NCBI RefSeq assembly: GCF_040081925.1
Contig: NZ_JBEBMF010000003.1
Coordinates: 372,001-436,000, forward strand
DNA: 64,000 nucleotides
Direction of reading: 5' to 3'
From: Mesorhizobium_K quangtriensis
GTDB taxonomy: Bacteria; Pseudomonadota; Alphaproteobacteria; Rhizobiales; Rhizobiaceae
Positions 33,997-43,052 of this stretch are shown piece by piece (positions within the stretch are counted from its first letter, which is position 1; each line of letters starts with the position of its first letter). Under the pieces are notes generated by a model. It ran no database searches. It saw nothing but the letters and a program-made list of their open reading frames with translations, and was not told the origin of the DNA. Both the position numbers and the translations under genes were made by a program.

Positions 33997-35204
33997 GCAT
34001 CGTCCCCGGGAGTGTCTGCGGCAAGAACCCGCGCAATGCCCTCAAACTGGTGATAGCCGACCGTTGTTGCAAGTACGGCACTGGTGTCGCCGTCGAACGG
34101 TCGTTCGTTTTCTGCGTCGAAAACGGGGTAGGCGGAGCCCTTGTTTACCGCAAGCGCCGCCAGCGCGACGGCGAAGGGGAACTGTGCCTCCTTCATGTGG
34201 CCCGTGATGCCTGTGAAGCCTCGCAGCGCCACTGAGGGGAAGGCGCCAAACACGTCCTTTTCGGCCGCCGTTGCGGCGTGCGCGCCCGATAGGCCCGATA
34301 CCGCCAGGATCGGCTTCTGGCTCGGCAGCCCGGCTTTCCCGGCCAGCGCTGAGAGGGCGCCGGACAGGCTTTCCTTTCTGCGGCGCGCGCGGCCAGAAAC
34401 AATTGGCCCGAGTTGGGCATAAGCCTTTCGGCCGCGCTTTTCGGCGTGCTCGCGCGATTCAAGCACGAGGAACGCGCCGCCCGAGCCGGTAACGACGCCG
34501 CCACCCTCGGAGCCTTTGCGCTGCCAGACCGGTTTCCACGGACCGCGGTGCAGATAGCCGCCGAGTTCGTAGCCGAGAAGCATGTCGTAGTGTTCGGTCT
34601 GGAAGGCTGCGCCAACCAGCATATGCGAGGACTGGCCCGAACGGATGCGGGCCGCGGCCGTCTCGACGGCGGCGACGCCGGCGCCTTCCTCGCCCATGAA
34701 GGTGCGCGAAGAACCCGTTACCTTGTGCACGATCGAGATATTGCCCGCGAGCAGGTTGGAAAGCTGCGCCAGGAAAAGGGTAGGGCGCAGTTCGGTGGTG
34801 AGCTTTTCGTTGAGCAACACGCCACGATCGTTACGCGTCGTGGAGGCTTCGAGGATCGTGGTATCGACGGTCTCGTCGCGCTCACCGCCACCGGCAGCGA
34901 CGACCATGTCCATGGTTGAGCAAAGCGCTTCGTCGGCCTTCAGCCCTGCGTCGTCGAGCGCCAGCCCGGCGGCATAGGTGCCGAGCCGCTGCCATGTCTC
35001 CATCTGGCGCTGGTCGCCGCGCTTGGGGATTTGCAGGCCCCAGTCGATCGCAGGCAGCGGATGAACGAGATAAGGCGGGAAACGCGTGTCGTCGATGACA
35101 GGCGCCGGCGGGTCGACCGCCAGCTTTTGCCAGTGTGCTTCGATGCCTTCGCCAAGCGAGGACACCAGGCCAATGCCGGTTATGAGAACGTCGTTGGAGT
35201 TCAT
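33993..35204 (-). CDS. fabF2XL: Beta-ketoacyl-ACP synthase-like FabF2XL, lacks catalytic Cys
   Basis: A 403-residue thiolase-fold protein paired with FabF1XL. It begins MNSNDVLITGIGLVSSLGEG and contains the usual core. The nucleophile region reads HKVTGSSRTFMGEEGAG, so the position of the active-site Cys is taken by Ser165. One active-site His region is altered (SGAHAAT) and the second is kept (ITGHMKEAQ). It therefore looks like a non-catalytic or chain-length-factor subunit that forms a heterodimer with FabF1XL; this role is inferred. It starts 30 bp after acpXL, at the place where fabZXL is normally found. Confidence 0.88.
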   Translation of the reverse strand: MNSNDVLITGIGLVSSLGEGIEAHWQKLAVDPPAPVIDDTRFPPYLVHPLPAIDWGLQIPKRGDQRQMETWQRLGTYAAGLALDDAGLKADEALCSTMDMVVAAGGGERDETVDTTILEASTTRNDRGVLLNEKLTTELRPTLFLAQLSNLLAGNISIVHKVTGSSRTFMGEEGAGVAAVETAAARIRSGQSSHMLVGAAFQTEHYDMLLGYELGGYLHRGPWKPVWQRKGSEGGGVVTGSGGAFLVLESREHAEKRGRKAYAQLGPIVSGRARRRKESLSGALSALAGKAGLPSQKPILAVSGLSGAHAATAAEKDVFGAFPSVALRGFTGITGHMKEAQFPFAVALAALAVNKGSAYPVFDAENERPFDGDTSAVLATTVGYHQFEGIARVLAADTPGDDA

Positions 35205-35234
35205 GATGCCGTTTCGCCTAAACGGCCGGCTTGA

Positions 35235-35516
35235 TCAAGCGGCCTTTGCGGCCACGAGCCCGTCGATCTTTGCGCAGAGGTTCTTCATCAGGAAGTATTC
35301 GTCCGTCGAGGCCTTGCCGTCGTTGACTTCCTGAGTCCACTTCTCGAGCGGCACCTTGATGCCGAATTCCTTGTCGATCGCAAAGACGATGTCGAGGAAA
35401 TCGAGGCTGTCGATCCCAAGATCGTCGATCGTGTGGCTTTCCGGGGTGATCGTGTTGATGTCGATCTCGCTGGTATCAGCGATGATCTTCGCGACTTTCT
35501 CGAAAGTGGTCGGCAC
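35235..35516 (-). CDS. acpXL: Specialised acyl carrier protein AcpXL
   Basis: A 93-residue acyl carrier protein that carries the growing very-long-chain hydroxy fatty acid for lipid A. The phosphopantetheine site is Ser37 in DDLGIDSLDFLDI. The extended C-terminus (KWTQEVNDGKASTDEYF, then LCAKIDGLVAAK) separates AcpXL from the housekeeping AcpP. It heads the operon; the 139-bp spacer 35517-35655 upstream must hold the promoter, but no clear element was picked out there. Confidence 0.96.
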   Translation of the reverse strand: MPTTFEKVAKIIADTSEIDINTITPESHTIDDLGIDSLDFLDIVFAIDKEFGIKVPLEKWTQEVNDGKASTDEYFLMKNLCAKIDGLVAAKAA

Positions 35517-35655
35517 GGTTCTTCCTTCAAAAATCCCTGCAAACCAAGGCGTTCAGCCCCGGCGCGGCTCGTTGAGGCGCTGTCTAGTCGCTTTTTCGCG
35601 TCGTGAAAAGGGCCGGCAGGCGTCAGCGCGGCTTACTACGGAAGGGTTTGCACGT

Positions 35656-36225
35656 CTAATTGAAAATAATTCGCCCGACGACGCGCAACCCGTCACCTTC
35701 GGGAACAACGATCACAGCCTCGCCTTCACGGGCGGTTTGGCCGCCTGTAAGCGCCTGAATCGTCTCAAGATGGGTCACGAGGACGAGATTCCCTGAGTCG
35801 GAATAATCCCGAATCTCGGCGAGGATTGCATCCAGCTGCTCCTTGCGCGCTGCCTCGTCTCCAACCGGCGGGTCCATTGGTGCGAACTCCTCCGCGTCTC
35901 CAAACGCGAGTCGTGCCGTTTCCTTCGTCCGACAATAGCGGCTTGTCAGCACGCGGCCCGTCGGAGCCGCGCGGGCGGCGAACAACGCGCCGATCTTGCG
36001 CGCCTGCTGCTTCCCCCGCTCCGAAAGGTTACGCTGCGTCGAGCACTTTTCGATGTCGAACGTGGCTGGTTCGGCGGCGCCGGGGGCCATAGCATGTCGC
36101 AGGAGCACGATTTGCTCGCCTTCGCGCAGAAGTGCCCAGCCGGCCTCGGTTGCATTGGCCTCCGCCGCAAATAACAGCATGAACGCGGCGGCAAGTAAGC
36201 GGAACACTCGTAATTCACTCCCCAT
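35656..36225 (-). CDS. Exported histidine phosphatase family protein
   Basis: A 189-residue protein with a signal peptide (hydrophobic LLAAAFMLLFAAEANA, cleavage after ANA). The phosphoglycerate-mutase-like phosphatase domain follows: phosphohistidine loop LLRHAMAPG, second Arg in LTSRYCRTKETA, and C-terminal VLVTHLETIQALTG. The substrate is unknown, but location is predicted periplasmic. It lies 51 bp downstream of the caspase-repeat gene on the same strand and is probably co-transcribed. The ATG at 36225 is chosen because it directly precedes the signal peptide. Confidence 0.85.
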   Translation of the reverse strand: MGSELRVFRLLAAAFMLLFAAEANATEAGWALLREGEQIVLLRHAMAPGAAEPATFDIEKCSTQRNLSERGKQQARKIGALFAARAAPTGRVLTSRYCRTKETARLAFGDAEEFAPMDPPVGDEAARKEQLDAILAEIRDYSDSGNLVLVTHLETIQALTGGQTAREGEAVIVVPEGDGLRVVGRIIFN

Positions 36226-36276
36226 AGGCCCGACATAGGGATGGGAATTGCGAAAGAAAGGCAAGGGCGGCCGAGG

Positions 36277-39200
36277 TCACTTCGCCGCCATTGCCTGCCG
36301 GATCAACTCGATCTTCTGATCGGTGATTGCGATCGGAGCGACATAGCCGGACTCCGTGAAACCTGCCTTCGCGTTCTCGAAATACGCGATTGCCTTGGCG
36401 TATTCCGCATTCCCGCCGCCCAGAGCGCCGCGATTCCAGTGGATGTCGCCAAGGTTGTTCTGTCCGAACGCCCATTGCAGTGGCTGCGATTCACGCGTGA
36501 AAACCCGCAGCGACGCCTCGAATGCCGCCGCAGCTTCCTCCAGATGCTGGCCGCTGCTCTGGCGCGTGCCGAGATTGAGAAGAGCCATGCCAAGCCCGTT
36601 CTGGGCGTTGGCCCAGTCGACCGGCGTATTCTCGAAGGTAAGCACTTCAAGTGCCGCGCGGCGGGCGGCGATCGATTCGACCAGGCTTTGCGTCCCTTCC
36701 TCGCTGTTGCTGAGCCACAGGAGGGTGGAAGCGACGCCGGTCTGCGAGAGCGCCCACTGGTGAGGCCAGATGTCGCGCCGGTATTCCTCCAACGAATCCC
36801 TGTAGGCTTGGACAGCCTCACGATACCGCGCGGGCTCGCCGCTCATGCCGCCGAGCAGTTGGAGAGTGTTACCGGAATTGTAGCGCGTCATCGCCCAGTC
36901 GAGCGGCAGCGCATCACGTGTGTAGATTTGTGCCGCTGCCTCGAACGCCTCGACCGACTCCTCCATTCGCCGCACTTCGGACGTGCGCTGCCCCAGCGTT
37001 TGGTAGACCGCTCCGAGATTGTTCTGGGCTGATGCCCAGTCCATAGGGAACTTGTCGCGCGTATAGACTTGAAGTGCGTCCTGGTACGCTGTCACCGCCT
37101 CTTCCAGCAGGGCGGTATCGAGATCGAACTTGCTGATATGCGTCAGCGTGTTGCCGAGATTGAGCCTGCTGGTCGCCCAATCGATCGGGAAGGTGTCGCG
37201 CATACGGACCTCCAGCGCCGAGCGGAAGGCGTCTGCCGCTGCCTCGAAGGAGGTCTTGTCGTTGCGGGCGTTTCCGAGCCCGTTCAGCGTGTTGCCGAGA
37301 TTGTTCTGGACCATTGCCCATTGAACTGGGGCGGCTTCCTTCGTGTAGACCTCGAGCGCCGCGCGATAGGCGGCTTGCGCCTCCGTGAGACGCGCGACAT
37401 TCGGATCGCGCTCGGACAGGGCATAGAGCGTGATGCCGATATTGTTCTGCGTCGCTGCCCAATCGAGCGGAACTTTGGTCCGGTCACGCTTCTCCAGCGC
37501 TGCGCGAAACGCTGCAACGGCCTCGTTAAGCTGACTCGCATCCCCTCGGCGCTGTCCGAGAACGAGCAGGACATTGCCGATGTTGTTCTGGGCAGCAGCC
37601 CAGTTCACGTCGTCCTTTGTCTCGGTGAAGACGCCGAGCGATTCCCGGAAAATCTCGGCCGCCTGCAACAGTTGCGCATCGTTCGTGTCGCGCTCGCCAA
37701 GGGTCTGAAGCACGACCGCCATGTTGTTGCGGGTGATCGCCCAGTCTTCGCCCTGTTCGCCGTAGGGCAGCATCCCGAGGATCTGTTCATACGCCTTGAT
37801 CGAGCGGTCGAGCGCGGCCTTGTCGCCCTTGTTGTCGCCGAACGCGCCAAGAGCCTCGGCCTCCATGTTCTTGTAGTTCCAGGCGAGCTTTTCGTCCCAC
37901 TTCTCGACCAGTCCGAAGGCCTTGCCGTAGTCGCCCGCGGCAGCCGCGTAGTCGAAGACCAGGGAGGCAGCATCCGCGCGCTGGATGTAGACCGCTGCGT
38001 CTGCAAGACGCTTCTGCCTGACCGCATCCTCGGCCGCGTCGACTGCGCCGCTCGTAGCCTCGACACGCGCGACAGCCTGGTCGAGGAATTGCCGTGCGGT
38101 GACGATCGCGCCTTCGCGGATTGCTGTGTCTGCTGCCGAGGCCAGACGCACGATTTCCGGGTCGTCGGTCCTGAGCGCGTCCCGTTCCGCGAACATTTTC
38201 GTCAGCCGTTCCGCCTGGGAGTCGAGGACCTTCTCCAGGTCCGCGGGATTCTCGGGAATTTCGTTTGTGCCGAGCGCTCGCAGCACGCCGTAAAGTGAGT
38301 CCAGTGGCACATTGCCCTTGGCTGCGGCCAATTCAACCTGCGAACGCTTCACGTCTGGCAGGTCCGCTATGGTCAACAGGAGTTCCCGGCGCTCGCCAGT
38401 TATCATTGCCTCGTCGCCGGCTGGTTCATCCTGCGCCACGCCGAAATAGAGCAGCCTGCGCAGGCTCTCGTTGACCCACGGCCGCTGCGCGCCCCTTGTG
38501 TCGAGATAGACCTCTTCCGTCACCATGCGCATGACGTTGCCGAATTCGGCCCCCTCCATCGCGCCGAGGTGGCGAAGCAGCGCTGACGCGTAGGGGCTGG
38601 TCTCGCCCGCCGTCCCATCCAACGCAGGTTGGCCGGGCTCTGCGGCAAAGCCGATGACGGTTCCGAGGTTGTCATTTGCGGGCGCATCTTTTGTCTTGAG
38701 CGAGACTGCACCGCGAACCGGAGCCAGTCCGCCAGCCGTCACCTTGTCGCCCGAGGCTTTCGGTTGACGACGAACGACGGCGTCGGGCGGGAAGGGGTTG
38801 GTCCTGCAGGCGTCCAGGAGTAGGATCGCTACGGGCACCTTCTGCTTCAGTTCATCCATGATTTCAGATAGCGGAACCAGCGCTTCGGACGCATTCGCGA
38901 GCGACGAAACGTCTGCGTCGATGGGGATCAGCCAGTTTTCGCCGCCCGCCTCGATGCCATGGCCCGAATAGTAGAGGAGGGCGACATCAGCCTCTTCGGC
39001 ATCCTCGACAAACCGTTCGATGTCGCGCTTGAGCTTGGACGCATCCCGGTCGGTTACGCCGCGCGCTTCGAACCCGAGATCGGTAAGCAGCTTGACCACG
39101 TCGCGGGCATCGTTCGCGGGGTTCGGCAGGGCGGTGATGTGTTCATAGTCCGACTGGCCGATGACAAGGGCAATGCCGTTAAGGCTGCTTTTCTCCTCGG

Positions 39201-39297
39201 CCTTGACCGGCGGTGCAACACCCAGCGCAAAAACCACAACGAGGACCAACCTCGCCGTGGCGGCATATCGGGACAGCGATGAACGCCCAGCTTGCAT
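36277..39297 (-). CDS. Exported caspase-domain protein with ten TPR-like repeats
   Basis: A 1006-residue protein. Residues 1-33 form a signal peptide (VLVVVFALGVAPPVKA). Residues about 38-290 are a caspase/metacaspase (peptidase C14) domain with the dyad H113 in YYSGHGIEAGG and C164 in LLLDACRTNPF, both intact. A helical linker (about 300-515) follows. Residues about 517-987 are ten tandem repeats of 47 residues, each opening with the pattern WAxxQNNLG and containing a TPR-like helix pair. The repeats probably form a superhelical binding surface. Related bacterial proteins are uncharacterised or take part in stress and cell-death systems; the substrate and partners are unknown. Probably co-transcribed with the downstream exported phosphatase. 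Confidence 0.9.
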   Translation of the reverse strand: MQAGRSSLSRYAATARLVLVVVFALGVAPPVKAEEKSSLNGIALVIGQSDYEHITALPNPANDARDVVKLLTDLGFEARGVTDRDASKLKRDIERFVEDAEEADVALLYYSGHGIEAGGENWLIPIDADVSSLANASEALVPLSEIMDELKQKVPVAILLLDACRTNPFPPDAVVRRQPKASGDKVTAGGLAPVRGAVSLKTKDAPANDNLGTVIGFAAEPGQPALDGTAGETSPYASALLRHLGAMEGAEFGNVMRMVTEEVYLDTRGAQRPWVNESLRRLLYFGVAQDEPAGDEAMITGERRELLLTIADLPDVKRSQVELAAAKGNVPLDSLYGVLRALGTNEIPENPADLEKVLDSQAERLTKMFAERDALRTDDPEIVRLASAADTAIREGAIVTARQFLDQAVARVEATSGAVDAAEDAVRQKRLADAAVYIQRADAASLVFDYAAAAGDYGKAFGLVEKWDEKLAWNYKNMEAEALGAFGDNKGDKAALDRSIKAYEQILGMLPYGEQGEDWAITRNNMAVVLQTLGERDTNDAQLLQAAEIFRESLGVFTETKDDVNWAAAQNNIGNVLLVLGQRRGDASQLNEAVAAFRAALEKRDRTKVPLDWAATQNNIGITLYALSERDPNVARLTEAQAAYRAALEVYTKEAAPVQWAMVQNNLGNTLNGLGNARNDKTSFEAAADAFRSALEVRMRDTFPIDWATSRLNLGNTLTHISKFDLDTALLEEAVTAYQDALQVYTRDKFPMDWASAQNNLGAVYQTLGQRTSEVRRMEESVEAFEAAAQIYTRDALPLDWAMTRYNSGNTLQLLGGMSGEPARYREAVQAYRDSLEEYRRDIWPHQWALSQTGVASTLLWLSNSEEGTQSLVESIAARRAALEVLTFENTPVDWANAQNGLGMALLNLGTRQSSGQHLEEAAAAFEASLRVFTRESQPLQWAFGQNNLGDIHWNRGALGGGNAEYAKAIAYFENAKAGFTESGYVAPIAITDQKIELIRQAMAAK
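36337..37749 (-). repeat. Ten tandem 141-bp coding repeats
   Basis: These encode the ten 47-residue TPR-like units of the caspase-domain protein. Similarity is mainly at protein level (conserved W-A, N-N-x-G and A-x-x-A-(F/Y) positions), and the DNA copies are well diverged. They are therefore old duplications rather than a recent expansion. Confidence 0.8.
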
Positions 39298-39403
39298 GTC
39301 TGCTCCGGAAAACCCGATCTACCCATGCAATTGCCAGCCGACAATGATCAAAATCGGGCAATCGCATTGCGCGGGGCAGGCCCGTGGCCTATTCGGGACC
39401 ACC

Positions 39404-40354
39404 GTGTCCTCGGTCATCGAAACCACACTTTTCGTCTTTGGGCTGGTCGCGCTCGGCTATCTCGCCGGGCTAAGCGGCTACCTGAAGATTCAGGTCGGCG
39501 ATGCTTTGACCGACTTTGCCGTTGGCGTGGCCCTGCCGCTCCTGCTTTTTCGAACGATGGTGGGTGCCGATTTTCATGGCTCCGCCCCATGGGCCTTGTG
39601 GGGCGTCTATTTTACTGGCGCCGCCCTGACATGGGTCGTCGGGCATCTCGTCATGACGAGGGCGTTCGGACGAGACTCGCAGGCCGGTGTCGTCGGAGGT
39701 GTATCAGCCGCCTATTCCAACCTTGTGCTGCTGGGCATCCCCTTCATGCTCGGGGTGTATGGCCCGCCGGGATTCGAAGTCCTCTCCCTGCTGATCGCCA
39801 TCCACTTTCCCCTGATGACCATGGTTTCCATCATCCTGTTCGACCTGTTCGGACACCGCAAGAACGGCAGGATCAGCGCGGGCGAAATCCTGCGCGCGTT
39901 CCTGAGGCGCGTTTTGCCGAACTCGCTGATGATCGGTATCCTCGCTGGCCTGCTTTGGCGCATCACCGGACTGCAGCTTCCCTTGTTCGTCGATCGTATG
40001 GTGGACGCGCTTGCCGACATCGCGGGACCTCTGGCGCTCTTTGCGATGGGACTTGGGCTGAGGAAGTTCAGCATTTCCGGAAACATCTTGCCGGCCGCTG
40101 CCCTTACCGTCCTGAAGCTGTTCCTGATGCCAGCTCTGGTCCTCGGCCTGGCGTTGCTGATGGGCCTGCCACCGATGACGGCCAAGGTGGCTGTCGTCGC
40201 TGCCGCACTGCCCTCCGGCGTGAACTCCTATCTCCTTGCCGTGCAATTCGGAACCGGACAGGGGCTGGCGTCCAGCCAGGTCAGCATAGCCACGGCCTTT
40301 GCGGTATTGACCACTGCTTTCTGGCTGACGGTCGTGCAAGCAGTCTTTGGCTAA
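39404..40354 (+). CDS. AEC-family membrane transporter
   Basis: A 316-residue inner-membrane protein with about ten TM helices in two inverted halves, typical of the auxin efflux carrier family. It has SAAYSNLVLLGIPFMLGVYG in the first half and VVAAALPSGVNSYLLAVQFG in the second. The substrate is unknown; bacterial relatives export or import malate, malonate and other small acids. The GTG at 39404 directly precedes the first TM and fits family starts; an ATG at 39344 in the same frame is an alternative. The gene diverges from the caspase gene. Confidence 0.88.
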   Translation: MSSVIETTLFVFGLVALGYLAGLSGYLKIQVGDALTDFAVGVALPLLLFRTMVGADFHGSAPWALWGVYFTGAALTWVVGHLVMTRAFGRDSQAGVVGGVSAAYSNLVLLGIPFMLGVYGPPGFEVLSLLIAIHFPLMTMVSIILFDLFGHRKNGRISAGEILRAFLRRVLPNSLMIGILAGLLWRITGLQLPLFVDRMVDALADIAGPLALFAMGLGLRKFSISGNILPAAALTVLKLFLMPALVLGLALLMGLPPMTAKVAVVAAALPSGVNSYLLAVQFGTGQGLASSQVSIATAFAVLTTAFWLTVVQAVFG

Positions 40355-40511
40355 CGCGTGGCCTCCCGCATACATCGCTGGACCAAGCCCTTTCGGCCAA
40401 TAAACATTGATCGACTTAGGTCCGGTGCGCTAAAGCGGCATCGGCTTTGGACGCTCGGCGTCCCCCACAATCAAACAACGCGGCCAGACATGTCGCACAG
40501 GAGGCAGAACG

Positions 40512-41969
40512 ATGCTCCAGAAAACCAGCCATTTCTTGCGTGAGGCCAACCTCATCGGCGGCGAATGGGTCCAGGCAGACAGCGGCGCCACGGTCGACGT
40601 GACCAACCCCGCGACCGGACTCAAGATCGGCACTGTGCCGAAGTCGGGCAAGTCTGAAACACGCCGCGCGATCGAGGCAGCCGAGGAAGCGTTCCAGTCA
40701 TGGCGCAAGACCTCCGTGCTGGAGCGCCACAAGCTGCTCCGCAAGCTCCACGACGCCATCATGGACAACCAGCAGCCGCTCGCCGAACTGCTGACCACCG
40801 AGCAGGGCAAGTCGCTTGCCGAGGCCAAGGGCGAGGTCGGCATCTCCGCCGCCTACGTCCTGTGGTTCGCCGAGGAAGGCCGCCGCACCTATGGCGACGT
40901 TGTGCCGTCTCCATGGGCCGACCGCCGCATCATCACCACCAAGCAGCCGGTCGGCGTCGTGGCGGCGATCACGCCTTGGAACTTCCCGTCCTCGATGCTC
41001 GCTCGCAAGCTCGGCCCTGCCTTCGCCGCTGGCTGCACGGCGGTCGTCAAGCCAGCCTCGCAGACGCCCTACTCAGCGCTTGCGTTCGGTGTGCTGGCCG
41101 AGGAGGCGGGTTTCCCGAAGGGCGTTATCAACATCGTGACCGGCTCGGCCGGTGAGATCGGTGACGAGATCTGCTCCAACCCGCTGGTCAAGAAGCTGAC
41201 CTTCACGGGCTCGACCGAGATCGGCAAGATGCTGATGGCCAAGTGCGCCGGCACGGTGAAGAAGGTTTCGATGGAACTCGGCGGCAACGCGCCGTTCCTC
41301 GTCTTCGACGATGCCGACGTTGATCGCGCGGTCGAGGGCGCCATGGTCGCCAAGTACCGCAACTCGGGCCAGACCTGCGTCTGCACAAACCGCTTCTTCG
41401 TGCAGGCCGGCATCTATGACGCCTTCGTCGAGAAGCTCGCAGCCGCCAGCAACAAGTTGAAGATCGGCTCGGGCCTCGAGGACGGCACCCAGCAGGGTCC
41501 GCTGATCGATGTGAAGGCGGTGGAGAAGGTTGAGGAATTTGTTGAGGACGCAAAGGCGAAGGGCGGCCGTGTCGTCGCAGGCGGCAAGCGCCACGCGCTC
41601 GGCGGCTCCTTCTACGAGCCGACCGTCATCGCCGACGCCAAGCCGTCCATGAAGTTTATGAAGGAAGAGATTTTCGGCCCCGTCGCCCCAGTCTTCAAGT
41701 TCGAGACCGAGGAAGAGGCGGTGAAGCTCGCCAACGACACCGAGTTCGGCCTCGCCGCCTATGCGTACACAGGCAGCCTCGGCCGCGCTTTCCGGGTCAT
41801 GGAAGAGCTGAAATACGGCATGGTCGGCATCAATGAAGGCCTCATCACCACGGTCGAGGCTCCGTTTGGCGGTGTCAAGGAATCCGGTGTCGGCCGAGAA
41901 GGCGGGCATCAGGGCATCGAGGATTACCTCGACACCAAATATGTCTGCCTCGGAGGCCTCGGTCTCTGA
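40512..41969 (+). CDS. gabD: Succinate-semialdehyde dehydrogenase
   Basis: Oxidises succinate semialdehyde to succinate with NAD(P)+, the last step of GABA use. The 485-residue aldehyde dehydrogenase has catalytic C289 (NSGQTCVC) and E255 (SMELGGNAP), the WNFPSSMLARKLGPA cofactor segment, and the GVGREGGHQGIEDYLDTKY C-terminus typical of GabD proteins. An AGGAGG site precedes the ATG. No GABA transaminase is next to it. A strong terminator follows. Confidence 0.92.
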   Translation: MLQKTSHFLREANLIGGEWVQADSGATVDVTNPATGLKIGTVPKSGKSETRRAIEAAEEAFQSWRKTSVLERHKLLRKLHDAIMDNQQPLAELLTTEQGKSLAEAKGEVGISAAYVLWFAEEGRRTYGDVVPSPWADRRIITTKQPVGVVAAITPWNFPSSMLARKLGPAFAAGCTAVVKPASQTPYSALAFGVLAEEAGFPKGVINIVTGSAGEIGDEICSNPLVKKLTFTGSTEIGKMLMAKCAGTVKKVSMELGGNAPFLVFDDADVDRAVEGAMVAKYRNSGQTCVCTNRFFVQAGIYDAFVEKLAAASNKLKIGSGLEDGTQQGPLIDVKAVEKVEEFVEDAKAKGGRVVAGGKRHALGGSFYEPTVIADAKPSMKFMKEEIFGPVAPVFKFETEEEAVKLANDTEFGLAAYAYTGSLGRAFRVMEELKYGMVGINEGLITTVEAPFGGVKESGVGREGGHQGIEDYLDTKYVCLGGLGL

Positions 41970-41978
41970 TTTCTCTTG

Positions 41979-42010
41979 CAGGCCGGGCCAAAACCCGGCC
42001 TGTTTTGTTT
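41979..42010 (+). terminator. Rho-independent terminator of gabD
   Basis: CAGGCCGGG (41979-41987) and CCCGGCCTG (41994-42002) form a perfect nine-bp stem with a six-base loop, followed by TTTTGTTTT. Confidence 0.9.
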
Positions 42011-42032
42011 TCAACAGTGGTGGAGACGCGCG

Positions 42033-43052
42033 ATGGCAGAGGGTGAAATCTTCGGGAAGACCGCAGACGGCAAGCCGGTCCATCGTTTCGGTATAACCGG
42101 CGGCGGACTGACGGCTCATATCATGACGTGGGGCGCATCCGTCCAGGACCTTCGCCTTGCCGGCCACGGCGCTCCTTTGGTGCTCGGCTTCGACACGTTC
42201 GAGCCCTATCCGCAATATTCGTCCTATATGGGCGCGATTGCAGGGCGCTACGCCAACCGCATCGCCAACGGCCAGTTCACCATCGACGGCAAGACCTATC
42301 AGGCTGACAGGAATTTCCTCGGCAAGCATACGCTGCATGGCGGTTCACACAGCTACGGGAAGCAGGTGTGGGGCGTTGCGGGCCATGGCGCGGACTTCGT
42401 CACATTGACCTTGCGCGATCCGGACGGCGCGATGGGCTTTCCGGGCAATCTGGATGTCGTCTGCACATACCGCGTCAAGGCCGGCGGCGTGCTTTCGGTC
42501 GAGCTGACTGCCACCACGGACAAGCCGACGCTCTGCAACCTCGCGCACCATTCCTATTTCAATCTGGATGACGGCGGCAGCGGCGACATCCTAGGCCACA
42601 GCATGGTCATCCCGGCCGGGGCCTATCTGCCGGTCGATGACGAACTGATCCCGACCGGCGTTGTGCAGCCTGTCGACGATACCGCCTTCGACTTCCGCAA
42701 GCCCCGCGCCGTCGGACTGGAAGAGGAGGGCGAGCAGGTCCCGTATGACCACAACTTCTGCCTCCACTCCGACAAAGGACCGCTTAGGCAAGCCACCTGG
42801 GTCAAGGGCGCAACCTCGGGCGTGGAGATGGAGGTCTGGTCGACAGAGCCTGGTGTGCAGTTTTACGCCGGTGCAAAGATCGAGCGTCCGGTACCGGGGC
42901 ACGAAGGCCGGATGTACAAGGGCTATGCGGGCCTCGCACTGGAACCGCAGGTCTGGCCGGATTCGCCCAACCGAGCCTACTTTCCGCAGGCCGTACTACG
43001 GCCTGGCGAGGAATATCGGCAGGTGACCGAGTACCGCTTCAGGAAGGCCTAG
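42033..43052 (+). CDS. galM: Aldose 1-epimerase
   Basis: Interconverts alpha and beta anomers of aldohexoses (mutarotase). The 339-residue protein shows YMGAIAGRYANRIANG with the substrate-binding Asn-Arg, HTLHGG with the catalytic His, the second His in CNLAHHSYFNLDD, and the catalytic Glu in ALEPQVWPDSPN. The ATG at 42033 follows a GGAG site, and the gene lies just behind the gabD terminator, so it needs its own promoter in a very short space. It converges with the kdgK gene. Confidence 0.93.
   Translation: MAEGEIFGKTADGKPVHRFGITGGGLTAHIMTWGASVQDLRLAGHGAPLVLGFDTFEPYPQYSSYMGAIAGRYANRIANGQFTIDGKTYQADRNFLGKHTLHGGSHSYGKQVWGVAGHGADFVTLTLRDPDGAMGFPGNLDVVCTYRVKAGGVLSVELTATTDKPTLCNLAHHSYFNLDDGGSGDILGHSMVIPAGAYLPVDDELIPTGVVQPVDDTAFDFRKPRAVGLEEEGEQVPYDHNFCLHSDKGPLRQATWVKGATSGVEMEVWSTEPGVQFYAGAKIERPVPGHEGRMYKGYAGLALEPQVWPDSPNRAYFPQAVLRPGEEYRQVTEYRFRKA

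Noticed and set aside
36337..37749. Possible CRISPR-like or recent tandem DNA repeat
   Set aside because: The regular 141-bp spacing is explained by protein repeats in one reading frame; DNA copies are diverged and there are no spacers.
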